From contig CM055110.1 of assembly GCA_029204225.1 (NCBI GenBank), forward strand, positions 18,161,501 through 18,225,500: a stretch of DNA of 64,000 nt, read 5' to 3'. Source of the stretch: Diphasiastrum complanatum (taxonomy: Eukaryota; Streptophyta; Lycopodiopsida; Lycopodiales; Lycopodiaceae). Below the pieces are notes generated by a model, which was not told the origin of the DNA, searched no databases, and saw nothing but the letters and a program-made list of their open reading frames with translations. A program made the position numbers and the translations under genes. This document shows positions 40,274 through 50,994 of this stretch, in pieces; within the stretch, counting starts at the first letter, position 1, and each line of letters begins with the position of its first letter.

Positions 40274-40550
40274 ACAACCTCTCAGTGTTGAGGATGCCAG
40301 GTCTCAGATGTTTCAGGGCTTGGATTATCGCATTGGTGGTTTTTCCGGTCAGACAGATTTCTACATCATTCCTCTGGAGCTCTATGACATCATTTTTGGT
40401 GCAGACTGGTTCTCTTCACTTGGTATTGTTGCTGTGGATCTCTCTCAGCAGACACTTTCCTTTACTCATGCTGGTCGGATTTACAGGTTGTTGCTGCGTG
40501 CCTTGCGCCTATATGCATTGATTCACAGATATCGTATTCAGTAGTCATCC
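40274..40550 (+). pseudogene. Gypsy aspartic protease, C-terminal part
   Basis: It resumes as a MFQGLDYRIGGFSGQTDFYI segment and then IFGADWFSSLGIVAVDLSQQ, co-linear with the G1 protease (MFQGLDYRIGDFSDQTDF...). A short stretch present in G1 between SQPLSVE and MFQ is reduced here. It continues the domain interrupted at 38126. Confidence 0.8.
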
Positions 40551-41988
40551 TGGTTTCATTAATATTGAGGCCGTATACCTTGGTGGTATTTTTACTATTG
40601 CTTTTGCGCATACCTCAGATAGCCCTTCTGGTTCGGTGGTTGGTGCAGTATCTTCTCCATTGGTCTCTATATCTCCATCTCTTGAGTCCGTTATGGCCAA
40701 TGTTCCTGCTGATTTCTATGGGGTTTTTCACGGGTCCACGTTTGATGGTTCCCTCGCTATTGGTGATTAGGTTGTATCTTCTTTCGCTTTACTCCATCGA
40801 TCTCTGCCTGAGGTTTGTGATCTGCCTCATGATATTTCTACGGTTCCTGACATGATTCATGTGCCTTTGGCCCTTACCGCTACTATTACCATATTGACAC
40901 ATATCAGCTTGCATGCTGGAATTGCACCTAACTCCTACCTACTTTGTCCAAATGTCAAATTCTCAACTATGAACCTACAAAATTACATGCATGTGTCAAA
41001 TAGTGTTTGCAAGTCTTGCATGTGACTTACCTAGATGACTTGGACATTTTCCATCCGAGGATATTTGCCAGATGGTCACTATTACTTATCTAGGGTATTT
41101 ATATACTGGGATCTTTCTAGATGAGTATACGGGCATCCTTTAGTCTCCTTGTGTTTCTACATATAGGTTTGCTGCAGTCCATGCCGATGGTATACACTTT
41201 TGGGCTTTTTATGCATTAGAGGTTTTTCATGCGACTGATTCCTTTTTACCTCTTGATATTTGGCATTCCTGGTTATTACGTGTCGCTTGGATCTCATTTC
41301 GACCTATTGCTCATACTACTGCTTCACTTTCAGCTATGGATATATGGCATTCTTGGTTATTATGTATAGCTTGGTTTTCATTTGGACCTGTTGATTGGTG
41401 CTGGTTTTTCCATATTACTGATCGCCTATGGTGCGGATATCTCTATGATTATGCATGTGGCTCTCTATCCGTTCCTTAGATTGTTGCTCATTGTCAGGCT
41501 TGGCATATCCTGATGGCTTGGGTTATTGCCTCCGTTCCAGCTAGACGTGGATATTGCTCCGATGCTTGCTATTGATGTTGTGGATCCTGTTCCTCGTTCC
41601 GGTGCATTTCTTCTATTCCTCACTTGTGCGCCTGGTGTGTACTTTGAAATCACACTTGCGGCCAGTTCCGATGGGTCATCCGACTCTCCATCCGTTTTTG
41701 GTGTATCCTATGATGATTGGTATGTCCATATGAGGTCTTTTTGGATGAGTTTTTTCGCTACAGTTTTTCAGTTGGGGCCTCTACTATTTCTAGATTTGTT
41801 CCTACTGTTTTCATGCATCATGTCTTTTTAGATGATGCATTGATTTCTTGGATCTTCTGCTCTTCTCGTGATATGGGCCTTGAGGGTACCGTGTGCCATT
41901 GCTACTTCTCATTCATGGGCCTTATGGATACCTCGGGCTTTTGACCATATTATCCCTCCCAGTTGGGCCCTTGCCACTAGAATCTTCC
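40551..41988 (+). other. Decayed non-autonomous retroelement sequence
   Basis: The plus frames include short stretches such as VFHGSTFDGSLAIGD, similar in style to the 37-kb ORF, but are frameshifted throughout. No RT, RNase H or integrase motif is detectable, so the element seems to have carried only gag and protease. Confidence 0.4.
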
Positions 41989-42160
41989 TTTTTTAGGGCT
42001 TCCTTTAGGCTATAAGTAGGGAATCTGTGTCATTTGTTATTCAGCTGATGATATTGATCTCTCTCTTTAGTCTTCTTAATCTCTCTTTCCTGCTTTCTAG
42101 GGTTAAGTCTTGCTTATGTGATGCTTTCATAGCGTAGCTCTAGATCAATTGTGGTTTCAT
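41989..42160 (+). repeat. LTR remnant (R/U5 part)
   Basis: AGGCTATAAGTAGGGAATCT, then TTATTCAGCTGATGATATTG and CTTTCCTGCTTTCTAGGG parallel the 3' half of the G1 LTR read on its own strand (TATATATAGGG, TTATTCAGTTGATGATGATTG, TTTCATGCTTTCTAG). This would be the 5' LTR of the gag-only element that follows. Confidence 0.55.
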
Positions 42161-42537
42161 TCATAACTGCTGTCCAACGCCCTACTACCCCACATTGAGT
42201 GGCCATTTTGGTAGCTTCTTCACCACCTATCACTTGTTGGATTTTTCTGTCACATTTGGGCAAACTACTTCATTACTAGGTGCTCCCTTTTGTTGTGTTT
42301 TCTTCTTTTGGCATTCGCTTGTTTCATGGCCTTTTCCCGTTGGTGTTGATTAGAGCCTACGTTGAGGTGACGACTAGTGTCCTCTCCCTTAGGGTTTGTG
42401 AGTCTTCCACATTCCTTGTTGGTATTAAAGAAAAAAAACTGGATCATTTGTCACATTTCCTATTTGTTTTCCTTCACACTTTATGTTTTCCCGTTCTGAT
42501 TCCAGTTTCTTTATTTGTTTTCTGTTTTGTTTAAAAA
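42161..42537 (+). other. Leader of a gag-only element
   Basis: CT-rich, with CTGTCCAACGCCCTACTACC as in the 34.4-35.3-kb leader. Confidence 0.5.
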
Positions 42538-42543
42538 AAACGA

Positions 42544-43174
42544 CAAAATGATGACACATTTCTCTTTTCCTAAGTATTTTGGTTTTTCCTCCACATCTTG
42601 TGGCATTGTCGAATTCACCGACTGGGTGAATAATTTTGAGGATTATTTTTTCACTTATTCATGTGCAAATGTTATGAAAATCAAGACGACTTCTTTGTGG
42701 TTAGATGGCCATGCAAAAGTTTGGTTTTCCATCTATAGTCACACTCATCCTAGTCTCATATGGGGCATATTTTTAAAAGATCTATTTGCTACCACTCTTT
42801 CTGTGTTACCTTCTGTATGTGAGATTGAGTCTTCACATAGTCCTGAGATAGTGATAGAGTTACATATTCCTATTGTCGAGACATATAGTCCTATTGTCGC
42901 ATCACATAGTCCTATTGTCGAGTCACATAGTTATATTGGAATTGAGTCACACATATCGATACCTGTTGAGTCTTCTTTTATAGTGATCTTTCAGTGGTAT
43001 TCTTGGCTTATTCGACTAGCTTTGGATATGTCAGTTGTTGGGGTCCTGCCTTTGTCGAGGTTTTCTTGTGGCATTCATGGGCTATCAGAGTGCCTTGAGA
43101 GCCCCCCCCTCCCCTTTTTTTTTTCTCTCCTAAATTTTTCTTATGCATCTACATCGACTTCTCATTATTTATAG
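42544..43174 (+). pseudogene. Gag of a non-autonomous (gag-only) gypsy-type element
   Basis: A 210-codon open frame starts near 42548 (MMTHFSFPKYFGFSSTSCGI). It shows a gag core (VEFTDWVNNFEDYFFTYS, then TTSLWLDGHAKVWFSIYSHT) comparable to the retrotrans_gag region of G1 (ENLFSKLETYF...LDGRAQTWW). Repeats of SHSPIVESHS and HISIPVES follow. No protease, RT or integrase sequence lies between it and the LTR start at 43222. Movement would depend on proteins of a related element such as G1. Confidence 0.6.
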
Positions 43175-43221
43175 TTGATGTCTTTTGTTATATGGAGTTT
43201 GTGTGTTGCTTTTGGAGTACC

Positions 43222-43384
43222 TGTTGTGACGACTTATGTCCTCTCCTTCAGTATTTCCATCGGTTCATGCATTATTACTCCTGTATTATGTGTATTTAGG
43301 TTATTTCTGTTATTCCTTATGATTGGCTATTACCACAGCTATTGCTTGGGGCCTTTTGTGGGGTACAAATCTGAACATTTTGTG
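43222..43384 (+). repeat. LTR start of the gag-only element, truncated
   Basis: TGTTGTGACGACTTATGTCC followed by TCTCCTTCAGTATTTCCATC matches the beginning of the G1 3' LTR (22905 on the minus strand). It is preceded by a similar GTTGCTTTTGGAGTACC. It breaks off where LINE sequence begins. Confidence 0.6.
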
Positions 43385-44255
43385 TAAACTTTCAGATTTT
43401 AACATACAGGTTTCACAAGTTACATTTTGTTCCAAAAGAATAGAATAATGATCTGATTCTAGAAAAAGCGACCAAGCTTTCATACCTCCAATCAAACTAA
43501 CTGTACTAAGGGAAGCCAAGACATAATCCACAACACTATTGCCCTATGTTGGTGAAGAGCATGTATACCCATTGGAAGATGCCATCAAATTGGTGTCTAG
43601 AGAGTATCTCTCAATGCCCAAATAATATGAAGGTATCTTCTCTAACTAAAGAGGATCATGACCTCTTTCGTAGTAAGCTGTCTGTGAATATTTGGTCCTT
43701 CCATTAAAATCTCCCATGAAGATGATGTCTCTTTCCTCTTTGGATTTCACCACATCAAGGCTCATTTCTCCAAATGGATCTTCACTATCCAATTTCATGT
43801 TCTTATTAAAGATAGATTTTTGAGGAGCAAAATAGCAAGCACACAAAAATATTACCTTTTCTTTCGCCAAAAAATTTAGCCAAATGTTTTGATTGTTTTC
43901 AGCAAAATGTATTGAATTTTGGCATCCATGTTTGCAAGCTTGATGATCACGCAAAACCCCTTTGAACAAAGCAAGTTACTCCACCAAAGCCCCTATTAGT
44001 GTCTCCTTTTTTATTCAATAAAAGAGTAACGGTAACGCCCATTGAAACTTGGTAATTTGCATGTTTCGTGCTCTGCCATCTCAGCCAAAATCATAATATC
44101 TTTGTCTTTTGCCACTTTGATCAAAGCAAAGTCTTTGTTTCAAAGAAAATCATTGCAGCTCCAAAAATTAAGATTTACCTTTAAGTTCTTATTGATAGAC
44201 CACCTCATCCTGTTTGGTTTCTTGAGCTTCTTTTCAGAAGGCTTTGCTGCATGGC
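43385..44255 (-). pseudogene. LINE endonuclease fragment of a second LINE family
   Basis: Minus-strand frames show LKVNLNFWSCNDFL, DIMILAEMAEHE (catalytic Glu region), then after frameshifts NIWLNFLAKEKVIFLCACYF, DIIFMGDFNGRT (the catalytic GDFN motif) and VVDYVLASLS...ESDHYSILL (the SDH motif). The order matches an exonuclease-endonuclease-phosphatase domain. The sequence differs clearly from the LINE at 50.6-54.8 kb. Reverse transcriptase is absent. Confidence 0.72.
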
Positions 44256-45209
44256 AATGCAGCCCATGTGCCTTTCGATCTCGATTGTTTCTCTTTTGCC
44301 TAGTTGATTCTCACCTACATTTGTTGTATGGATGTAAATTTTCATCCACATAGACTTGTGTTCCTCGTAACTTGCCTTTATATTGTAGGACAAATTGTTT
44401 TTTTTTTGAAAACTTTACCAAAAAGAACCGTATCTTTGTTGATCATTGCTTTTCTCAAACGAAAAGATTCTTTAGTTTCTTCTTTTGCCAAGCCCATTCT
44501 TTCAAACAAGAACTCCGAGATAGATTCACCCTTTCTGGAGTTGCTTGGAGAAGAGGTTTGATGCAAGCTTTGAAGGGTGCTTATCATGACAAAAACAATA
44601 CTCGTTGCAGGCTTAGTATTTTGTTTGTTCAGGTTACCCCAATTTCTTCTCTAATTTTCCCTACTTGTGGCTGTAGTCATGCAGGTTCTCCTTTGACCTT
44701 GAAATTTTCTATCAGAGTTCTGTTATTCCTGAATTTTCTCATATTTTACATGTTCTTATTCTCACAGTTTTATTATGTTTCTTCCAGTTCTTGATGATCC
44801 ATGTTCTTGCAGTTGTCTAGCTGATTACTGTGATGAACTTACCTTTTCCTACAGGTCTCAAACTATGCATCCATGTTTGGATCAACATGCAGACAAGACC
44901 CTTGTCTTTGCATTCCATCCAGACTATTATGTTAAGCTATTTGATGCTGTAGAAGTTTCAAGAAATGTGATTTTCGTCTTGTTTATGCTACTTGATACTT
45001 GATCAATGAATGTAGTAGTTAGTGCCTACCATTCTGACTTAGCTTGGAAAAGGACAAATCACTTGCACATGAATGAAACTACCAATGCCTCATCAAGCTG
45101 ATATTTCATTTTAATATACTTTTGTTGTGAACTCTATCTGATAAGCTTACATGATTGAGACAAGCTCTGCCAAATACTAGATGACTAAAGTTCTGTGTCT
45201 GCAAGGTAG
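44256..45209 (+). other. End of the 26.5-kb SET intron
   Basis: No element was identified with confidence. GATCCATGTTCTTGCAG near 44799 resembles a sequence in a later intron (ACTCCATGTTCTTGCAGG, 45756-45773) but supports no exon. The acceptor is GCAAGGTAG at 45201-45209. Confidence 0.45.
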
Positions 45210-45328
45210 AATTTGAAGGGTTTGGGAGAGGTGGAGCAGCTGCAACTGATATTAATATTGGTGATTTGGTGCTGGAAATTCCAGTGGAGTCATTGATATA
45301 TGAATGCACTGCTCTTAATTCCAGTATG
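45210..45328 (+). CDS. SET-domain methyltransferase, exon 3
   Basis: After the phase-1 join (ATC G + AA) the protein reads IEFEGFGRGGAAATDINIGD and LVLEIPVES, then ECTALNSSM. The EGFGRGG...I..GD..LEIP run is the S-adenosylmethionine-binding start of the SET domain (usually GRG). The donor GTAGGT at 45329 leaves phase 0. Using AATTTGAAGGG as exon start is the only option that keeps frame with exon 2. Confidence 0.85.
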
Positions 45329-45614
45329 GTAGGTACCAGGGCCTATGCGCTGTAGGTTTTTAAATGTTGTTCTCATAAATGATCCTCAATGGGAAAACCT
45401 CACAATATTCTGGTGAGTCTGAAATATGAGTCAAATGAAATCTGAGTTAGTCTTTCCATTGTCCAGTACGTCCGTATTTGAGCTGGAAGTTTGTGATCCT
45501 AAAGTTTTCAAAATTTGAAGTCAATCCGTTGTTAACAAGATGTGTAAATTTTTGAAGCTCTGAGGATTTCTATGCCATTTTATGGTGGCTAACTAGGTCA
45601 GTTGCAGATGACAG

Positions 45615-45747
45615 GGTGCAGTGTTGTCACAGTTGGAAGGTTTGAGTGGTGAAAGTATGGCACTTCTATGGACTATTAAAGAAAGGCAAGCCCAAGAATC
45701 AAAATTTGCTACTTATTTTGTTTCATTGCCTGCGTCATTCAATACTG
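45615..45747 (+). CDS. SET-domain methyltransferase, exon 4
   Basis: It encodes GAVLSQLEGLSGESMALLWT and IKERQAQESKFATYFVSLPA, then SFNTG. This matches the iSET helical region of SETD3/LSMT-like proteins (..LLLWSM.ER....SKF..YF..LP..FNTG). Its acceptor is ATGACAG, the donor is GTAAAC in phase 1, and the preceding intron is 286 nt. Confidence 0.88.
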
Positions 45748-46053
45748 GTAAACTCCATGTTCTTGCAGGTTGAATAATGTTGATAATACTTGGGAGTTGA
45801 TACCTCCCATTAACTTTATATTCATGGTTACTTCCACTAGCTTTTGATCTTTGCCCAGAGTTTGCATACAAAATTGCTGAAATTTTGCATGCAGAAGATC
45901 CGGCATTTAAACAAGTGTAAGGAATAGACACATACACTAATTCAATGTTGACACGGGATAGACACATAACACTAATTCAATGTTGACACGGGAATGGTTA
46001 GAGTTTGCCTTTTTTTAGCTAATGAAACTACAATTCTTCATCAACCTGCTTAG

Positions 46054-46130
46054 GATTGAGTTTTACGATGGAGGGCTTGAAGGAACTTGAGGGAGCTCTG
46101 GTTTTTGAAGAAATATTGCAAGCCAAGGAG
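46054..46130 (+). CDS. SET-domain methyltransferase, exon 5
   Basis: It completes glycine (G+GA) and encodes LSFTMEGLKELEGALVFEEI and LQAKE. This is the conserved LSF....L..L.GT.L.EEI.QAKE segment of the family. The acceptor is CTGCTTAG and the donor GTGTGT, and it leaves phase 0. The next intron (3,036 nt) contains a small copia element and a palindromic MITE. Confidence 0.85.
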
Positions 46131-46309
46131 GTGTGTTTTAACTGATCATATCTTTGTACTACTACACACGTCCTCTTGACCTACTACAATTGATGTATTA
46201 TGTTGTGTCAAATTGATCAATTATAGAATCATACAATGTTTCTTGTGATTGAGAGCAGCAAAATGAGGCTGGCACGATGTCTTTCAGCTCTCCTGGAACC
46301 CATGTCACT
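46131..46309 (+). other. SET intron, left of the copia element
   Basis: Ordinary intronic sequence up to the LTR at 46310. Confidence 0.5.
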
Positions 46310-46685
46310 GTTGAGAAAATAACAATGCTTACAGAATGAAATAACTAGATTTTAGTACTAAGTAGCATTCACTAAAGATATAGGAAGAGTAAAACATAAT
46401 AAAGAAAACAAATCTCCAATAGAGGTGTGTGATTGACCTACATAAGCACCATATTCATAATGAAGTAAGGTCCCTTACATGTGCAAAATTAGAGCCCTCA
46501 CCTGCAAAATTAGAGCCCTCATGTTCTATTAGAGGAAACATGCTTTAAATCTACATTAGCATGTACTCAATTTAAGTTGTAGTTAAACTAGACTTAACTC
46601 ACACTAGAATAGTATGGAGTTCATATAATAGACTAACATATAAACTATGACATTAGCAGGTACTAATCAATCATTATTTCTAACA
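46310..46685 (-). repeat. 3' LTR of the small copia element
   Basis: Plus-strand ends are TGTTGAGAAAAT and ATTTCTAACA. It is 376 bp and pairs with 47881-48211. Confidence 0.75.
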
Positions 46686-46749
46686 ATTACTTCGTTATTC
46701 CTCTTCTTATCCTTGATGAGACATTGTTCCTCATCAAATTCAACAATTA

Positions 46750-46976
46750 TTATCAGTATCACCTGAAGGCATCTGTAGTTGTGCCATTTTTTTGCCTTTT
46801 CCGACTTTACATTTTGACCCATCATTTGAAAGTGTAAATGTTCTCAGCCGATGAGAAGTCATGTGCATAGAAGTTCGTGAATCTATGTACCAACCCATCA
46901 CATGGTTCCTCGCTTGATATAGAAGCAGGAAAAAGCTAATATCTGATAATAGCATCATGTGAACTCTCCTCAACAA
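46750..46976 (-). pseudogene. Copia protease remnant
   Basis: Minus-strand translation reads GWYIDSRTSMHMTSHRLRTF. It is the copia protease region with the active-site glycine changed (DSR for DSG). No integrase or RT follows before the LTR. Confidence 0.65.
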
Positions 46977-47075
46977 GCTTACCAGGTCATTTCATGCTTT
47001 GTTTGATTAGACTCATTTGCATGCATCCACAAATTAGATAGTTGGTTGTTAAGTACATGAGAGTGATTTGTTGTC

Positions 47076-47348
47076 TCATGCATGTATTTGAGAATGTCCC
47101 ACACTTGCCTTACCATTGTTGCATTCCTTTATATTCATAGAGAGATTGATGATGTTATGTGCGTTTCTCGCTTTTCTATGATAATTTTGAGATTCTTGCT
47201 TGTTTGTTGGGAGAGGCTCAATGCTTGTAACAAATGCCCAATATTCTGGATCAATCAAGATGTTGTACATATGAAATTTCCATGTGGAGTAGCTACTCCC
47301 ATCGAGCATGCTAGCTTTTGGAAGAACAGCTTCGTTTATGCTTCCCAT
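47076..47348 (-). pseudogene. Copia gag N-terminus
   Basis: The 90-codon frame has MLDGSSYSTWKFHMYNIL followed by WAFVTSIEPLPTNKQES. It corresponds to the LDG.NY..WK..M...L..K..W start of plant copia Gag proteins. It lies in order behind the PBS, with the rest of gag deleted. Confidence 0.75.
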
Positions 47349-47880
47349 GATGATTGGATAACTCTGTCTTCAAATATAAGTGGAAGTGATATCCACTTAC
47401 ATGCACACAGGAAACTATTGCCCTCTTGCATGCACATAATAATAGCACCCTCCTTTAGATCTGATTGCTATAGCTTCACTCCTAGTTGAGTTTAGGGACC
47501 TTCTTCAAAGTGACGGGACAACATGTTGAAAATCGTTGTCGAGTTCATCCCAGGCTCCTTGTAGACCAGCAATTGACTGATTTGTATTGCTCCCGACCCT
47601 GTATATTCACACGATCTGGTTGGTTTCTCCAATGATGTGTGAATCTCTTTGCATGGATCGTCTCTCTCATTTTGCCAAGTATGGAAAGCAAATTTGAGCT
47701 TGACAACACCTACAATGATCCAATCTATTGTTGCCAACAGGTTCTAATTGATTTGGGATTAATCAAGATCCAATTTGCCATTCAAATCTCCAACTGCATG
47801 TATCTAATCGGCCACCTCTTTCAAACATATTCTTGTTCCTTTCTCCATGCTTGACCATAACCTAAAAAGCTCGTATACCA

Positions 47881-48211
47881 TTTTGAGAATAACAATGATT
47901 ACACTCTTTGAATAACTAGATCCTGCTAGCATTCACTGAAGATACAACAAGAGTTAAACATAACAAAGAAAACAATTTTCCAAAAGAAGTGGCGAAACTG
48001 ACCTACATAAGCACCATATTCATAATAAATTCAGGTCTCTTAAATGTGCAATATAAAACCTTCATGTTCTACTCTAGGAAATATGCTCTTAATCTATTTT
48101 AGCATGTAGTCAACTTAACTTGTGATTAAACTATATTTGATTCACTAAAAATAGACTAATTAAACAATGATGACATTAGGGGGTATTAATTTATCATTAT
48201 TTCTAATCACA
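47881..48211 (-). repeat. 5' LTR of the small copia element
   Basis: Directly right of the PBS. It matches the other LTR over most of its length with visible divergence, so the insertion is not recent. Confidence 0.75.
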
Positions 48212-48359
48212 GAAACTGTCTTTTTCCTGGTTGATAGATAGTATTTCTATCACTATCTGTCTCGTAGGTCCTTGCTGAAAGCTTATCTCGTCCAACTGCA
48301 AATATTTTTCTCTAAGAATCAATGTTAGCTTCTGAATCTAAATTCTGATTAATCTGATT

Positions 48360-48470
48360 CTTAGTTGCCCGTTCCGTTCCGGAACGAGACCCTCAAAAAA
48401 AAAATAAAAAAATACGTTTTTTTACGAAGGAAAAAAAAACCATAATATCTAAGGAAGCTTGAGGAGCATC
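48360..48470 (+). mobile_element. GTTCCGGAAC palindromic element, left arm
   Basis: It starts CTTAGTTGCCCGTTCCGTTC, then CGGAACGAGACCCT and an A-rich stretch. The mirror-image right arm of this type occurs at 62540-62613. No right terminus was found nearby, so this copy is truncated. Confidence 0.55.
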
Positions 48471-48699
48471 TAAGGTGTGTGTTCAATCAAAGGTGCTTCC
48501 TGCTTTCTTTCCGCAAGCTCACCATCGCCGAAAACTCCTGGACCACGTCCATGATATGCTCTTTTTGGTAATTGTGCTTTTTATGTCCAATCGATGTTTG
48601 TCATTTTATTTGCTGAGTGATTTACTGTTCTTTTTCCTTTGAGTCAGTTTGACTGTTATAGACCGTTCTTCAGTATTCACTTCATCTTTTCTTGATGAA

Positions 48700-48835
48700 T
48701 TCAGGAGAGGGCGATTCTCAAGCAAGAATGTCAATATCTTCATGAAAGCAATTGCTTTTTGAAGCAACAGATAAAATCAGAAAATATGTCAGTCATCGAT
48801 GAGCATAAAATTTTCTATACTTAAAGATGAGCATA
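48700..48835 (+). other. Leucine-zipper-like open stretch in the SET intron
   Basis: After a splice-acceptor-like GATGAATTCAG, the frame reads ERAILKQECQYLHESNCFLK then QQIKSENMS, with leucines spaced by seven. It faintly resembles a plant bZIP zipper. There is no good donor at its end and no basic region. A 26-bp repeat (ATGTCAGTCATCGATG) follows. It may be a captured gene fragment. Including it would not improve the SET protein. Confidence 0.2.
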
Positions 48836-49166
48836 AAATATGTCAGTCATCGATGTACAGAAAAGTCTGCTCAATTTCAAGGAAGATAGGAAAACAAACA
48901 AAAATGCCGCAACAATATTCATTTTTTTGTTTGATTGTTGGGCTCAATCACTTTTTGTAATATCAAATGTGATGCATGTCCTTCTGAGTTGTAATGCCTA
49001 TAATTTTTCTGCAAATGTGTCTCTTTTCAAGCATACACTTTTCTTTGAAATGACTACTTGTAGATCTGTTTTTTTGTTCAGATGATCCTAGTGAGGTTAG
49101 TCTTCCCTGCCGTACAAAGGTCAGAATGGTTTGTATTTGGAAACTGACCCCTTTGATATATTTCAG

Positions 49167-49364
49167 CATCTGCGTCGTCAGTATGATGCACTTTTCCCAG
49201 CATTGATTGAAGCTTTCCCCGAAACTTTTCCAGAGCAAGTTTATACCTGGGAAAATTTTCTATGGGCATCCGAATTATGGTATTCAAATGGTGTGAAAGT
49301 GGGGTTTCCGGATGGAACATTCAAGGCTTGCTTGATTCCTGTGGCTGGAATACTTAATCATTCG
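49167..49364 (+). CDS. SET-domain methyltransferase, exon 6
   Basis: It encodes HLRRQYDALFPALIEAFPET then FPEQVYTWENFLWASELWYS and CLIPVAGILNHS. The W..FLWA..LW.SN segment and the terminal NHS motif belong to the C-terminal SET half. The Asn-His pair contributes to the cofactor/catalytic pocket in this family. The acceptor is ATATATTTCAG and the donor GTAAGC, phase 0 on both sides. The catalytic tyrosine region and the substrate-binding domain should follow, but no further exon was found before 64000. Confidence 0.9.
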
Positions 49365-50100
49365 GTAAGCATTAGGATGGTTGAAAACCCTAATAAACTA
49401 ATTAGTCTTTCTCGCCGTGAACTTTTGAGATTAAATTTTTACTTTCTATAGTATATACTATCAACTCATTTAAGTTGTTACCTGATTAGACACTTGCTGC
49501 TATCACATGTGCTGGAATTGTCATTGCAATACCTGCCCGCAACTCCTGAAATATGCTTTTTTCAGCAAATAAACATTAGTTGTACAGTATCTTTTTTGAA
49601 GCTCTATTTATTTAATTTAAATAAGAGCTTTGCGTTTATTGGCGACTATGCATCCATTTCTAGTTTCTCCGAGGTAGTTTTTCATTTTTTTGCTCTTCTT
49701 TTTGCATATGCTTTTGACCTTGCAAGGGGCCAGCCTCAATCAGTATTGACTTTCGTACCCATCAAAGTGGCATTTTCTCCACATTTGAGCTCTCCTTTCT
49801 GAATTTTGTCCAGCTTGTCCAGTTGATTTTGTATGTCTAGTTGTTGCAATTTGCAAATTGTTGAAGTGGTCACTTCTACTGGATGGATGTATATGTCAGA
49901 TGACTTCTTAAAATGCTGTATGATGTTTTCTGTTGCTACTTTGCAAAAAGCAATTCCGAGGCCTGTGAATCTCTGTGAACTCGAAGTGAAGGACTCCTAA
50001 ATTCTAAAATCTTGACTTAAACATTGTGTCTTAAAAAGAAACAAATCAACAAAACACTGATGAACAAATCCGAAAAGAACTCAAAGCTTAACAAAGAAAT
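49365..50100 (+). other. SET intron, nothing recognised
   Basis: AT-rich, with no exon matching the expected continuation of the SET protein. Confidence 0.5.
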
Positions 50101-50600
50101 TGTATCATTCAATCACAAAAGCATTCATTCATGAGACTTGTTGAGGGGTCAAGATGGGGAACCCCCCCCCCCCCGAAGGATTTTTCTTTTAAATTATGCA
50201 AGATCAAATGGCCCAAGGCCAAATACATATACAATGGTTTGGATAGATGGATTCTTGAATCTTTACATCATCAGATGTTAACCAACTTTGGATCTTAAAG
50301 AATCTCATAAAAAGGAAAGAGGTTTCTTATGATATGCAAAAGCTTAATGATCAAGAATGGAGCATGCATAGTCATTAAGCATTGGATGGCATGACATGCA
50401 AGAGTCAAGTCTGACATGCATGGACATTAGGCAATGGATGGTGTGACATGCAAGCTTCAAAACTGACATGCAAGCTTTAGATCTGACATGCAAGCTTTAA
50501 ATCTGACATGCATGGACATTAGGCTATGGATGGTGTGACATGCAAGCTTCAAATCTGACATGCAAGCTTTAGATCTGACATGCATGAGAGAGAGAGAGAG
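50101..50600 (-). mobile_element. R2 element, reverse copy, 3' part
   Basis: It contains the poly-C run (near 50161), GAGGGGTCAAGATGGGGA and minisatellite units (GACATGCAAGCTT, TGCATGGACATTAGGC), all reversed relative to 39.4-40.1 kb. The copy is interrupted in its (GA)n run by the LINE and continues at 54758. Confidence 0.65.
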
Positions 50601-50994
50601 AAAGAAAGAAAGAAAGAAAGCTTTATTAATGTCTTTTCCATGCCAAAAGGCATATAAGACTAGTAAATGTACATGTCAAGTATGTGGTAACAATGGGAGC
50701 GTATGAAACGTCTCCAAAACGGTAACATAAATAACAAATCTAAAGCTATGAACTGAAATAGATGTGATGATATATGAAACATGTGGGAGCATGTATATTG
50801 CTAAAAGTCATGGGTGGGGTATGACACTATCATCCAATCCTGTCCTGCTGATGCTGTAAAAGGATGTAATACGGGCCGCATGGAGGGCCGCTGGTGGTCG
50901 CTGACGTCATCTAGGAGGGTGAAGAGGTCTCCTCGTGGTAAGTCGAGTAGCTGGTGCTGCAACATGGGTATGTGTGGGGCACTGTCTCTGATCT

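Larger units (their letters stand above)
46310..48211 (-). mobile_element. Small internally deleted copia element in the SET intron
   Basis: Two related LTRs (46310-46685 and 47881-48211) flank a 1.2-kb interior. Both share GAGAA(A)ATAACAATG, ACCTACATAAGCACCATATTC, CATGTTCTA and TTATTTCTAA(T)CA. A degenerate PBS (TGGTATACGAGC on the minus strand, 47880-47869) adjoins the right LTR and AAGAAGAGG adjoins the left one. The interior holds only gag and protease remnants. It is inserted antisense to the SET gene. Confidence 0.8.

Noticed and set aside
44775-45002. Cys-rich open frame before SET exon 3 as an additional exon
   Set aside because: Adding it would break phase between exons 2 and 3, and no family similarity is recognised.
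49494-49802. Next SET exon in the open frame after 49.49 kb
   Set aside because: It lacks the conserved residues expected after the NHS motif and has no matching acceptor.
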